From Ophioderma brevispina (taxonomy: Eukaryota; Echinodermata; Ophiuroidea; Amphilepidida; Ophiodermatidae): 64,000 bases of DNA. Where the stretch lies: contig JAMKCH010012627.1 in NCBI GenBank assembly GCA_023653785.1, positions 1-64,000 of the forward strand, written 5' to 3'. This document shows positions 36,278 to 47,199 of this stretch, one piece after another. A program made the position numbers and the translations under genes. The first letter of the stretch is position 1, and the number at the start of each line of letters is the position of its first letter. The notes beneath the pieces are model-generated. The model worked only from the letters and a program-made list of their open reading frames with translations, had not been told where the DNA came from and searched no databases.

Positions 36278-37207
36278 CAGGGTGTCTCCAAAAAGCAGTG
36301 CAAGCATAAAAACTCCGATTTCTCAAAAACTGCTGAAGCTGTGAATTTCATTTTTATGAACGACATTAATTGTTCTCTTTTGTATAAATTGTGCAAATCC
36401 CAGGACAATCCGGCCCCGCAAACCACAGATATAAAAGACTATTAAAAGATATGTTTTTCATCCATTGCAATGGGATTTACAGAGTGATCAAGGGGGGAAA
36501 TGTTAGTACAGGGAAAAATTTAAAATCGAGTCAAATTGTGTTTTAATGTAGACTAACAGGTAGAATAAATACCAAGTCACATGACGGGGTGCATTGTTCA
36601 ATGTTGGAGTTTATCAATCTTTTATATAATTGGTGATCGCCAACAAAGTGCCATAGACTTACGTGTGTGCAAAGTGGATTTTCACCTTTTTTTTCCCTAG
36701 ATGGCGGCTATTTTGTCAATTCAACTGTTTTCAACGCCGTTTTCAACGCCGTTTTCACCGCCGTTTTCACCAGGTTCTAACAAGATACTGTAGTTAATAA
36801 ATATCCTCAAACAATTTTTGATATATGTCTACCCACATTTGAGAATTAAGCATAAGAAAAAGTAATTTTTTACCACTCTAATATCGTGTGCATTTTGTTG
36901 TTCCTCAGTTGTTAATATTCAATATAATGTCATGAATACAGCAGAACATTGAATGTGTTGGAAATCGCTCACTCGACAGCAGGACGGACAATTGATGTCA
37001 ACTGTGTAAATCCCATTGGAATGGGTGAAAAACAGATGACCTTTAATAATCCGCCAGATCTCTGACTTGCGTGGGATGGCATGGGATCTGCACAATTTAT
37101 ACAAAAGAGTTGATTAGTATCCTCAATGAAAATGAAATTCACGGCTTCAGCACTTTTAGAAATCGGAGTTTATAATATGCTTGCACCACTTTTTTGGGTA
37201 CACCCTG
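36278..37207. mobile_element. Foldback element with CAGGGTGT ends
   Basis: The left arm (36278-about 36490) and right arm (about 36990-37207) are imperfect reverse complements sharing 'aactccgatttct', 'gctgaag', 'gtgaatttcattttca', 'tcttttgtataaattgtgca' and 'aatgggattta'. The ends are CAGGGTGT and ACACCCTG, as in mariner-like elements with a CAGGGTGTCCC start, but no transposase frame or exact TA duplication is seen. Confidence 0.75.
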
Positions 37208-37584
37208 TATTCCAAAAATTATAATTGATTTTAACATTCCTTTAAATTTTATGAGTATTTTGGTATTTATCAGTTCCCAACAGGCCATTCTGTTAATTGT
37301 CAGGAACCGGATATAGAAAACAAAAATCATGAATATATGAAACACTTTAATATTCAGCCAAAAACAATTTTGCAAATATGTTTTCAAGAATTAAAAAGAA
37401 ATGTATATTATGTTTCTGCTTTTACTGCCAACTATCGTCCAAAGCGTCGAAACACCACACACTCAACTTCCAAGTACTATCTAAGTTCGTAGTTTTACGA
37501 ACCCCCTGGCGTGTGCTATGGTCAAGTAAATGCGGAGATTATAGTTAAGGCTTACATAGTGAAGCGGTAGGATTGTTCACAGTG

Positions 37585-37757
37585 CCGGTGTGGCAGGAGA
37601 TATAGTCCCCCGGGCTCAAGGTCCGGGAACAATAGTGAACAATAGGGCAATCGATTCAGTTGACTCTTCACGTAACATTAGTTTCACGCTTTATTCCGTT
37701 GTCGTCTATGGAGCCCGGACTATGAATCCTGCCGGACCATATCTCCTTTCACACCGG
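37585..37757 (+). mobile_element. CCGGTGTG-ended MITE, copy 2
   Basis: The terminal inverted repeats are nearly perfect: CCGGTGTGGCAGGAGATATA at the left and TATCTCCTTTCACACCGG at the right. Just inside are AGTCC/GGACT words and a CCCGGGCTCA word facing GGAGCCCGG. The core 'gttgactcttcacg', 'aacattagtttcacgctttat' is shared with the other three copies. 173 bp, non-coding. Confidence 0.85.
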
Positions 37758-38254
37758 TCTGCAATGTGGAGTCATGTAAAAAACCATACCGGTCGGTCCA
37801 CCAAAACGCGGCTTATGAAGTCGTTTTATTTTACAAGGGTTCAGGAAGAGGCAGTTAGCCAAAATGTGGCTGTTCTTTTGCTGACGAAAATATTTGAAAT
37901 GTTTCATCCCGCATTCATCGAGTCAATCGGGTGTAATTAGCCTTAGAGCAACACTTATATCACTGCAAAAGGAACCGATGCTATGGAAAATAGTATCCAA
38001 CTTTCACATCATGTGGGACAGTAACTAGGTGAAATATTAGCAAAAACCAACTGGCACAAAATGAAATATCTTGCAGGGATTTTTGCCCCCTTTTTTGTCA
38101 TAATACTTTTGTACCGTCAATTCATTACAAATAAATAAGAACCACCTTTCAGATTAGACTGTCGGCTCATTTTAAGGAGAACACCTCTATTACAATTATA
38201 ATGAACACTTGCGACAAAAGTTATGACAGCAATAGTCCGTACTTCACGGGGAAA

Positions 38255-38575
38255 ATTTTCTATTCAAAATCCAGAGGGTGTATTGAGTCAATCCCACAAT
38301 GCACCAGTTTTGGGAAATTTCGCCTCAAAAGGTCATGTGATCCCACAAAAATCCTATTCTTAACACATAAAAACCCGGACTTTTGCGCCCATTTTAGCGT
38401 ACAAATCGTTAGTACTTAGGGAATTTTTTGCATGATCATGAAATGTCTTGTTGTTCTTGAACTTTTGGAACACTTTTTATGCCTAAGTACTGACATGTGT
38501 TTAGTACAGTACAGTATAGGCACATTGCAATGCATCATGGGATTGATTCAAAACACCCTCTGTTCAAAATCTATG
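38255..38575. mobile_element. Short inverted-repeat element
   Basis: Left 'ttcaaaatccagagggtgt...gattga(c/t)tcaatcccacaatgca' is mirrored at the right by 'tgcatcatgggattgattcaaaacaccctctgttcaaaat' (38530-38570). Arms are about 45 bp. No coding content. Confidence 0.6.
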
Positions 38576-38618
38576 GGGGGCGCAAGTAAATTTTGCAATT
38601 TCCGTATCCACTGAATCA

Positions 38619-38877
38619 AGCTACAATCTTGTTCAAAATTGTCGGAACACTGCAAATTTGGTTACCGCCCCTCAATTCACTGTTGCATAACATGCATGAG
38701 CACGATACACTTGGTCAATCTCGCTGCATATTATTTTCAACACTGATTATGGAGGGGCGGGGTGGGGGGGAGATAAAGTTATAGCTACAATGCGTTTCAA
38801 GCCTATTATCTCTTGCATAGCTGTCAATATTAACAAGTGTTCCAAGGACTTATGAACAAGATTGTAGCTTTTATACT
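38619..38877. mobile_element. MITE with AAGCTACAATCTTGTTC ends
   Basis: AAGCTACAATCTTGTTC at the left is mirrored exactly as GAACAAGATTGTAGCTT at the right. Just inside, TCGGAACA faces TGTTCC. The element is about 255 bp and directly follows the inverted repeat at 38255-38575. Confidence 0.75.
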
Positions 38878-39018
38878 TGTACTCGCTAGCACATTGCAAC
38901 ACTAACTGTATAACTATTCGCACTTAATTAGCTCACAAATAAAAACATTTAATAGGACGATGCATTATTGGTCCTCTGCTCTCACATACGATCTTGCCCG
39001 TCTTGTATTTACACTTAC

Positions 39019-39162
39019 CAATACTTTTGGTTTGTGCAACTCCCTCTCTAATGATGTCGATCTTGACTTGACCATCTCCTTCGCTTACGACAATGGTTCT
39101 GTCGGAACTCTCAGTACCTTCATCATCATCATCATCATCTTCTAGTGACCACTTATATCGGG
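39019..39162 (-). CDS. Exon: first half of Calx-beta module 3, with an Asp run
   Basis: The acceptor is ctttcag above 39162 and the donor GTAAGTGT below 39019. The exon is 144 bp, class 1-1, about 36-42 bp longer than most of its counterparts. The extra length is largely the acidic stretch LEDDDDDDEGTESS, encoded by six GAT codons in a row. The rest (TIVVSEGDGQVKIDIIREG) is the usual first half. The GAT run may vary in length between individuals. Confidence 0.92.
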
Positions 39163-39335
39163 CTGAAAGGTTAAAGTAAATATTCTCATCTCCGCTTAAC
39201 CATGTTAACGTTTAGAACCGCTTAAGATTTTAAAATATTTAGGCACTTTTTAAATAACGTAGAGCGTTGGACAAAATTAAAAAGCACATGAATTCTTGCT
39301 TTATATGTTAGAGTACTAAACAAAAGAGTACATAC

Positions 39336-39575
39336 AATCGTTGTCTTCAATGATGACAGTTGCTGTAGATGGTGCCTGCACTGAACTGCAAACTGATGGC
39401 TGAAGTGAGTCCAGACTAACCGTGAATGACTCGTCTTCTTCGTAACAGTTGTCATCTACTATGGTAACGTCACCATAACTAGTGTCCGTTGAAGTGGTTG
39501 TGGAAGAGAAGAACACGGACACTGCTTTATTATCGTAGTCGGCAGAGTTTGCAGTTCCGTCAGCAAATATTAGAG
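39336..39575 (-). CDS. Exon: second half of Calx-beta module 2
   Basis: The acceptor is tttaag above 39575 (no C before AG, weaker than the others) and the donor GTATGTAC below 39336. The exon is 240 bp, class 1-1. It encodes FADGTANSADYD, VTIVDDNCYEEDESFTVSL and TATVIIEDND. It has two Cys, in the DDNCYEE turn and in a following loop (VCSSV). The intron to the next exon is only 173 bp. Confidence 0.9.
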
Positions 39576-39747
39576 CTTAAATAAAAATTTCCAAATAGGG
39601 GTATGTTAGTGCAGTCCAGTTATTTTTAGGGTTTAAAACGCTCAAGTTGGTATTTTTTCTTATTGCACTATTGCAAGAATATTGGTGAAATGAACCTTGC
39701 CCATGAAACAACATCCAACAAATTGATATCGCTCCGATGTCAACCAC

Positions 39748-40025
39748 TGACCTCTACACGTGGATAGCGGGTTGACGCATAGTTGAATTGTCGCCGAGTG
39801 AAACAACATGAAGTTGCTTTTCGCGGATTTCGCCTTAGCAATATGGCGGGAAACAATGCGTGCACCTGCTCGTGCACATATTCCACACAGATGTTCTATT
39901 GTTATACAAAATTCCTTTAACTTTGACAAGGCGCATGCATTGTTTCCCGCCGCATTGCTAAGGCGAAAAGCAACTTCATGTTGTTTCAATCGGCGACTAA
40001 GACCCGCTATCCATGTGTAGAGGTC
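39748..40025. mobile_element. Foldback MITE with TGACCTCTACAC ends
   Basis: Arms of about 110 bp share TGACCTCTACAC(G/A)TGGATAG, 'gaaacaacatgaagttgc', 'cgccttagcaat' and 'ggcgggaaacaatgc'. The loop is about 60 bp. It lies in the intron just upstream of the 39336-39575 exon. Confidence 0.8.
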
Positions 40026-40749
40026 ATTGATGTCAACGGGTATAATCTAATGGCTTATGACCGAATTTTGACCCCTAATTGTTCATGAACCTTCTTGCAT
40101 ATACATGACTGACGTAATCTACCAGAAAATACTCATTCATCCCAGTCTGTAAGAATAGTGTGTTAGTCATTTTTTCTGCCCTTTAATGTGTTCTTCCAAT
40201 GCAAAAGTTAACGTCACCGCATTTCTGAAACTGTTCCAATAGCTCATGATCTTCCCATTTCAAAGATTATTTCACCAAGATTTATCTTAGGTCATGTTGT
40301 TGACCTTTGACAGGTTCTTACCATTATCAAGTTTCTTTTCACCATGAATCCAAGACATTTTAATAGTTTACCTAAATGACATTTAGATGACTTCCGTATG
40401 TTTTTTTCATAGGTTTTAAACCAAATAATTAAGTTTAATGAATTTGCATAAATTGAAATCTTGTTCTTGTCTTCTTAACTTTCAAAGGTCTTGCCTTTCC
40501 CACTATCGGATAGTATTTTGAATGTGATTTTTATTAAATTAGGAATCCGCGATTTTAATGCTTTTATCTCATTGGCGGCCGCTTTTATATGCAACTAACC
40601 TGAGAAATTCTAAATAAAATTACCAAATACACCCCAATATCATTACAAAGGCATGGTTATTTTATACCAAAGTAACGTTAACAAATGAAATATTCATTTC
40701 TCTTTTAATACAGACACGTTGGGCAATTAAAATACCAAAGAACAATTTC

Positions 40750-40965
40750 ATATTCATATGATGTGATCTATGATGTCACATGTTGACATTCAGGACGCCT
40801 TCTGTTGTTTTCTGGCAGGCAAAATATTACAATAGATTCTGTGTCAGACCACATAAAATCTGGTCATAAATTACTTGTAGAATCTTTCCTGATCTAAATC
40901 GGCCCCAATATGCAGCTGGTAGCATAAGCAAGCATGCTTAATAGTTCTTAGCCATCAGGAAATTT
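40750..40965. repeat. Dispersed repeat, second copy
   Basis: It aligns with 23225-23440 in the same orientation (shared 'gttgttttctg', 'agaccacataaaatctggt', 'gcagctgg'). Non-coding. Confidence 0.75.
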
Positions 40966-41057
40966 TAGCCAAATTGGTATTCTATTCAGCCTCAGCACGC
41001 TATCCTCTACACAAAAATGCATGATCGCATTTCTGGAATGGTAGGTAAAACCAGGTA

Positions 41058-42510
41058 TAGTCCAGGCTACAGACCACGTGACCTTGTTATATCATATATA
41101 TGTTTTTCAACGGTTTCTAGACCAGTTTTTCCTGCTGAATCTGAATCCGATGGATGCCAGATGAAAAACCTTGAGCATTTTCAAAGAAACGCAAAAATCC
41201 AAAATGGCCACCCAAAATACTAAAAACTCATTTGTTAATTGCTCAAAAGTTGTATTTTTTTTTGCTTTTTGCTTGTCCAGTCAAAACACCCATTGTGACC
41301 AATTATAATATGATTCATTAACCACCTAATTAAGAAATTCAATATGGCCGCCAATACAACAAATCTGATATTTTATCTACTTTTGACCGTAGAATGGTAA
41401 CTTGGTATATGTACTTATGCTTTAGCAATCAATATGTTGATTGAGACGATTATGAATAGCTTTCAATAATTTGATAATCAAATCACTAAACCATTCAAGA
41501 TGGCTCCAAATGGCAAAATTCATTACTACATATAGCCAAGAGCTGTAATGTATGGGAATGTCGCTATAACTCATTCAGAGCAGTTAGGATATCATAACAT
41601 AATCAAAGTGATTGATATCTGCAAGATGGCATCCTAGATGAGCGTTCAATATGGCTGCAAATGTCAGTAAAGGCCAGCAATTCATTCACGCTGTACGCTA
41701 AATATATATTTTTTATGGTTTTTAGTTGGATTACTATTTTCAAAAATCCCATTAAGGCTATCTTAAGTGTCTTTGAGTTGTTATTCATCAAATATCCCAA
41801 TATGGATGCCAAAGGATGCCTAAAACCTACTAAAACCAAGGAGACATATCTCTAGACTATTAGTGATCGGATTTTTCACCGCTTAGTAAGTGCCATTTCC
41901 AGCCATAGTAGATACCCATCTTTGATGGAATCTTACATGTATCGATTGCTCTGATTACCTAATGATATGTAAACTGATCTGATTGGCTTACACAAACATT
42001 GCACTACTAGGTTACACACATTTATCAATTAGAGGCATTTTAGAGTAACGGAAGCCATCTTGGACGCTATAATGAAGGAATTTTTAATCAGATTTTTGAA
42101 AAATATTTCTTATGGTTTTAATTAATTTCTTGACAGTCAAAACACCAGGGTAGATACCACAATTACCAAACTGCAATCAAAAGTAGATCACGATCAGACA
42201 CTTTCTTGTATTGGCAGCCATATTGAATTAATTGATTGCGTGGTTACAGAATTTTATGTAAATAGGGCACCTTGAATGTTTTAACGAAACAGGCTGAAAA
42301 ATTACAACTTTTGATTGAACAACATAAATGTTTTGTGTTTTGGTGGCCATTTTGATTTTTTGCGTTTCTACAAAAATGCTCAAGGTTTCTCGTCTCGCAT
42401 CCATCGGATTCAGAATCAGCATAAAACCTGGTCTAGAAACCGTTGAAAAACACTATATAGTAATAAAACAAGGTTGATATTAGTTATCAATGAGTCTGTA
42501 GCCTGGACTA
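41058..42510. mobile_element. Large foldback element with TAGTCCAGGCTACAGAC ends
   Basis: Two arms of roughly 500-700 bp mirror each other around about 41790. The ends are TAGTCCAGGCTACAGAC and GTCTGTAGCCTGGACTA. Further paired words are 'tttttcaacggtttctagacca', 'gaatccgatggatgc', 'aaaccttgagcattttt', 'aaacgcaaaaa' and 'aatatggc(c/t)gccaata'. TA at each end would fit a TA-targeting (Tc1/mariner-like) insertion. No transposase is found. It fills a third of the intron between Calx-beta exons 3 and 4. Confidence 0.85.
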
Positions 42511-42514
42511 GTAG

Positions 42515-42865
42515 GGGACAATCAAGGATTACACAGGGGTCAACATTTTAAAATGATCCGGTCATGTTGAAAAGTATGCCACATCATTTGTCCGACCATA
42601 AGGATTCCGAAAAGGTATAGTTTGTACTATCTACAACCCAAAGTTTTGGAGTTAAGATTAAAAACAGCAAAAACAGGTCAAAAGGTTAAATTTCAGTTGT
42701 ACAGGGGTCAATTTTTAATGTTGCTCCAATTTGGTTAAAAGTGGTGCAAATGATTGATGGAGCTCATAGGATTAAAATGAGGAATAGTTTTGAGTGTTTT
42801 AAATGCTTACTTACCACAGTAGGGGGAAACAAGGGCAGGCCCCATTGAATACAATGGACCTAGAC
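42515..42865. repeat. Single arm related to the 4778-5724 element
   Basis: Landmarks shared with either arm of the 4778-5724 element: 'acaggggtc', 'catgttgaaaagtatgcca', 'ggtatagtttgtactatctac', 'aaaaacagcaaaa', 'gctcataggat' and 'ccattgaatacaatgg'. The opposing arm is absent here. Confidence 0.75.
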
Positions 42866-42910
42866 CTTTGTATTATGGGATCTGATACCCCTGGTATAAT
42901 AAAAGAGAAT

Positions 42911-43045
42911 TACTGTATTTTGCGAAACGAAACGGAACTCCCATTGGATTACACGCTTTATTCCGTTATGCAAGTTGTGCATGCACGACGGAATATTAAG
43001 CGTGTAATCCAATGGGCGTCTCGTTTCGTTTCGCAAAATACAGTA
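42911..43045. mobile_element. Near-perfect palindromic MITE
   Basis: TACTGTATTTTGCGAAACGA at the left is mirrored at the right as TCGTTTCGCAAAATACAGTA apart from one short gap. The inner word 'ccattggattacacgcttta' is mirrored too. Arms are about 55 bp with a 24-bp loop. It starts and ends with TA. It lies immediately next to the 42515-42865 repeat. Confidence 0.88.
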
Positions 43046-43274
43046 AGCCTAATAAAGATTGCCCTCCTTTGAGTCTCCATGATGCCAGAATAGAGAATAA
43101 ACCACGTTTCCTATAGCTCTTAAAAACCCTAACACAACTAAATCTCACAAAATCTCACAGCACTGAGTGAGAAAATGCACTGAGTCCACAATGTAGCGAT
43201 AACGTCATCAAACCAAGACTCATATGAGCACGAAGTCGCTGGCCGGGCCAGCGACACCGCCGTAACGTGGTATC

Positions 43275-43444
43275 CCGGTGTGGCAGGAGATAGTCGTCCT
43301 CCGGACTCACAGTCCGGGAACAAAGTGAACAATAGGGCAATCGATTCAGTTGACTCTTTACGCAACATTAGTTTCACGCTTTATTCCGTTGTCTATGGAG
43401 TCCGGACTATGATACCTGCCAGACTATGATTACTTTCACATCGG
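43275..43444 (+). mobile_element. CCGGTGTG-ended MITE, copy 3
   Basis: The same family as 37585-37757, with left end CCGGTGTGGCAGGAGATA and a mutated right end CACATCGG. It is joined head-to-tail with copy 4, sharing the last few bases. Confidence 0.85.
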
Positions 43445-43609
43445 TGTAGAATTATAGTCCGGCGTACTCATAGTCCGGCTACAACGGTAAAGAATAGAGC
43501 ACTCAATTCAGTTGACTCTTCACGCAACATTAGTTTCACGCTTTATTCCGTTATCGTCTAAGGAGCCCGGACTGTGGCTCCCGCCGGACTATATCTGCTT
43601 TCACACCGG
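43441..43609 (+). mobile_element. CCGGTGTG-ended MITE, copy 4
   Basis: It starts TCGGTGTAGAATTATAGTCC directly at the end of copy 3 and ends TTTCACACCGG at 43609. The core 'gttgactcttcacgcaac' is present. Two copies with a shared border suggest a tandem duplication or an insertion next to an older copy. Confidence 0.85.
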
Positions 43610-43893
43610 GTCATGGGACTGGGTTAGAGTCCCGCCCGAATTTGCGACTTTTCTTGTTCCCCTCTTCCCTCACTCCTTGAGTCCTTCCCGGTGTGGGGTT
43701 AGTTAATTAATTACTTGTTTATTAGCGTAGCATTTACTTAACAATAATGACAGACCATTGCCTTGATCTTTGGCCTTTCGGTTATTTCTCCCATAAACCT
43801 GAACTGCATTTTGTGTCTGCAGAAACCTGTTTTGTGGTCTAGTCAATTAAGGTTTTTACATGATTAATTTGATATAATAATAAAGAATCTTAC

Positions 43894-44001
43894 CTGCTGT
43901 TCCTGCCTGCATTAGTCCTGAGCCGACGCGGTCGACCTGAATGCGCAGTGGTCCCTTGCCTTCACTAATGGGGTCAATTGTATTTATTGAGTACGTTATC
44001 G
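43894..44001 (-). CDS. Exon: first half of Calx-beta module 2
   Basis: The acceptor is tttctag above 44001 and the donor GTAAGATT below 43894. The exon is 108 bp, class 1-1. It encodes ITYSINTIDPISEGKGPLRI, then QVDRVGSG. Phase matches both neighbours exactly. A palindromic element begins only 61 bp upstream of the acceptor, at 44062. Confidence 0.9.
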
Positions 44002-44061
44002 CTAGAAAATGAATAATTTTCAAATTGGAGATTTACTGCTGTCATACTTGGTAAACTTATT

Positions 44062-44343
44062 GGTTGATATTCTGAAAGGGAGTCTAACTTGAGACCTGGG
44101 TTTAAATCAGGATTAGTCCTATATGAGTGGACCTTTTTCCTTCCAACACTAAAAATGTCCTGTAACAGTTGAGAAATTTCCTCGTAGATGGGCCCGAACG
44201 GCCCACCCATCTATGAAGAATTTTCTCACCTGTTACATTTAACCTTCACAGCATTTTGAAAGGAAAAAGGTCCACTCATCATGTAGGACTAATCCTGGTT
44301 AAATCCTGGGTCTAAAGTTAGTCTCCCTTTCAGAATACCAGCA
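44062..44343. mobile_element. Foldback MITE
   Basis: Arms of about 130 bp share 'attctgaaagggag', 'aggattagtcctaca', 'gagtggacctttttcctt', 'gtaaca', 'gagaaa' and 'catagatggg', centred near 44203. It ends 61 bp from the acceptor of the 43894-44001 exon. Confidence 0.82.
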
Positions 44344-44848
44344 TTGTGTATATTGTGTGTTCAATTGAAGGTGGGCGACTCATGGTTAAAATTTCCGTAT
44401 GTTTTCCCTCCCATGGAAGCATATCACCGAAAAAATCTCATTACAAATTTTGAGTTAAATCAACCAGCCGTTTGGATAGCAGAAAACATCTGTATTGAAT
44501 TAAATTAACCTATAGGACAGTGTGTGTTAATAAATGTGGTATACTAGAGTAAGGAGTCGGTTGTCTCCTACTTCATGTTTTGTGGCGACAATTTTTAAGT
44601 TTAAAAGTTTAAAGGGCATCAGAGAATAAAAAGGTGCAGTTTTCCCTATCTGGAATGGATTGTTCAAAATGTATTAGCAAAAAAGTTCAAATGTCAATAT
44701 TTTGCTCTACAGGGATCAAAATGCAAAAAAATTAAACTATTTCTATGGGTGCAACACAGATCCTATTTTTTAAGCAAAGCTTCCTTAAGATTATCATATG
44801 GATAGTACTCTAGTTCTCCATAAGATTTTGCCTGCCTTTAACAAAATG

Positions 44849-45350
44849 AGAGGGCGAGGTGGCCGAGTGGTCTAATTAAGGCGCTAAACCGTCGGCAGGG
44901 AAAAAGATCGATCGAGCGACCTGGGTTCGAGCCCTGTGAGAGTAGGGTTTCTTCGTCATACTCAAATAGTTCCTATAAGGTCAGAAATTGCATAATTGCA
45001 CGCACATAGCGTGATTATTGAATTTCTCCTCGCTCCCACCCTTTGCGTAGAATGTGCAGGTGTATGCAGTGGGTGACCGGCGCCTCATGGTTCGGAGAGT
45101 CATGTAAAGCTGTTGGTCCCGTGTGTCAGAAGAGTCAATTCTGAGCACGTAAAAAGTTGCAGACCTCATCGATAAGAGTAGGGTATCATCCCAGGTCTGC
45201 TACCTGCACTCATCACTCTAGGTACCAGAGTCCCTTCCAACCCGCACTGGGCCAGCGTGGAAGGGTAGGCATTAATCCAACATGGTAACATGTTGAGGCT
45301 TTCGTCCTGTGGTGGACTGGCATAGCTGATGATGAATGAAGTGAACAAAA
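44849..45350 (+). mobile_element. tRNA-derived SINE
   Basis: The head has a perfect A-box-like word TGGCCGAGTGG (44870) and a B-box-like GGTTCGAGCCC (44927), in tRNA-Leu-like context ('tctaattaaggcgct'). The tail carries 'ggtcccgtgt', 'gagtcaa' and 'gataagagtaggg' (45110-45185), also found in the SINE at 61780. It lies between Calx-beta exons 2 and 3. Confidence 0.75.
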
Positions 45351-46580
45351 TGAGGTGAAAATCTCTCAATATTGCGTTTGATTACTTTAGAAAATGTTTC
45401 AGCGCAGAAGTTGTTAAAGGTTTTCGTACACACACGAAAGCGCACATAAAAGCTATTTACATTACTTTTTCATAATGGCCTTTTTGGGGGCAATATATTC
45501 CAGCGATAGGACCATAGACCTTGCATGTGACCTTGCAAAAAAGGCTTCATGAAATATTGATTTTCTAGGCAATATTGACCTGCTGATTCCAAATCGTGAT
45601 GATTTTGAGATAAGGAATGGGGTTAAATTACCAGGGTCAAATTTGTAAACGTTTCATAAAGGGTTAAACAGGTGTACAAACATGTTCATCTAGTTCTAAG
45701 GATTAAAAAATGGTAACGTTTGCTATATCTAAGGCATTTACTTTTAAACAAAAGGCTTAAATGGTTCACTTTTAACCCAGGGTAGACTATTGTAATGAAC
45801 AGATTTTTCTTAACATGGGCTCAAATTCGTCATACTTAAATATAGTAATGTAAAATGTGTGATTTGTTTGACATTGGGGATATAATTAAGGGGAAAGGGT
45901 GTTAAGGCCCACGGGGTTATACACCACTAACTCGCTCAATACACAGAAGTCTATGGAAAAAATTGCAAATTTAAGCATGTTTCTTTCACATTTAAAACTC
46001 TCTCAGAGTATATAGAACAATATCACCCCAAAGTACAAGCTAAAATCACCAAATAACCAAATTTTCAACATATGATGACCAGAAAAGTTTTAGTTACGAA
46101 ACACCAAACGTCCGATCGCTCAGTACAAGATGCTCTATAGTCGCTGCATCTGTTGATGTGAAATTTCTGAGCGCGGAATTGGCTCAAATGCTCAACGGTG
46201 CAAAAGTTTGGTCATCGAGATTCGGGATCAGCAGGTCAATGTTGCATAGAAACCCATCAAAATATTTAGTGCTGACTACATTGCAAGATCATAATATGGG
46301 CCTACGACAGGCCTAATACAAAAGGTATCAAGTTGTTAAGAATGTCCACATATTTCGTAAACATTTGGCCTGTACGTTTTAAGTACAACGTACAATGCAT
46401 TGTGTACTGTAAAGAGACAAAGGGTAACCTAACAACAACAACAAACCATGCACAAAAAAAGTTAACCAGGTTTAAAGTTCCACCTGGTCTAATTCAAAAT
46501 TAGTTTTGTCCAAAATGGACAGTTATTCACATTTTTTTCATAAAGTAAAAAGTAAATTTCAGAGATAAATAAAAAATTAC
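45351..46580. other. Intron sequence without recognised features
   Basis: Part of the intron between Calx-beta exons 2 and 3. I see no repeat partner, RNA gene or exon. Confidence 0.4.
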
Positions 46581-46811
46581 CTTCATTGTCGCGTATTTCA
46601 ACAGTAGTCCAGCACTGTTGGCCAAATTGAGCTCCAACAACATTGCTGAAATAAACATTGAAGGTTTCGCTAGCTTCACAAATGTTATCGTCCACAATAT
46701 CTATCGTGAATTCTTGCGAAGCAGGTGCAGTAGAACCGATCCACGATAGTGTTTTCGGGGCATTTTTTGCTATATCATTGAAATCACCAGAACTATCATC
46801 AGTATAGTAAT
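46581..46811 (-). CDS. Exon: second half of Calx-beta module 1 (first readable)
   Basis: The acceptor is ctttgtag above 46811 and the donor GTAATTTT below 46581. The exon is 231 bp, class 1-1. It encodes SSGDFNDIAKN, FTIDIVDDNICEASETFNVY and TTVEIRDNE. Cys residues in DDNICEAS and QQCWTT match the positions of the pair in module 2, so an intra-module disulphide is possible. Confidence 0.92.
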
Positions 46812-47199
46812 CTACAAAGAAAAGAATATGATAATTATAATGATATGAAAAACAATAACATCAAACCAAGGAGCGTAATGGAGAGTGACCCCCCCCCAAA
46901 AAAAATATATCTTTCGTAGTGAATACAAAAATACTTGCAAAAACTTGCAAATCCCGCTGGCGGGGACTACTTTTTTAGTCAAAAGTCAATACAGAGCAAA
47001 TATGCAAATGAGGTCATTAATATCGTCGCTGTGTGGGAAAAACCTCATGTGTATTTGACCTTTTAAAAGCAAAATTCACATGCAGTAAAAACGCTAACAT
47101 GACAAAACCCCATAATTATGTAACATTTTCGAGAGGCACCAAAAACTGAATAATTTGCTCACTTTGTTATGCAGGTCCGTGTTAATCATGCATACCATT

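Noticed and set aside
42911..43045. CRISPR array or bacterial attachment site
   Set aside because: It is a single palindrome with TA ends in animal intronic DNA; there are no regularly spaced repeats.
44849..44945. Functional tRNA-Leu gene
   Set aside because: The A- and B-boxes are good, but the anticodon arm contains extra sequence and the tail is that of a SINE.
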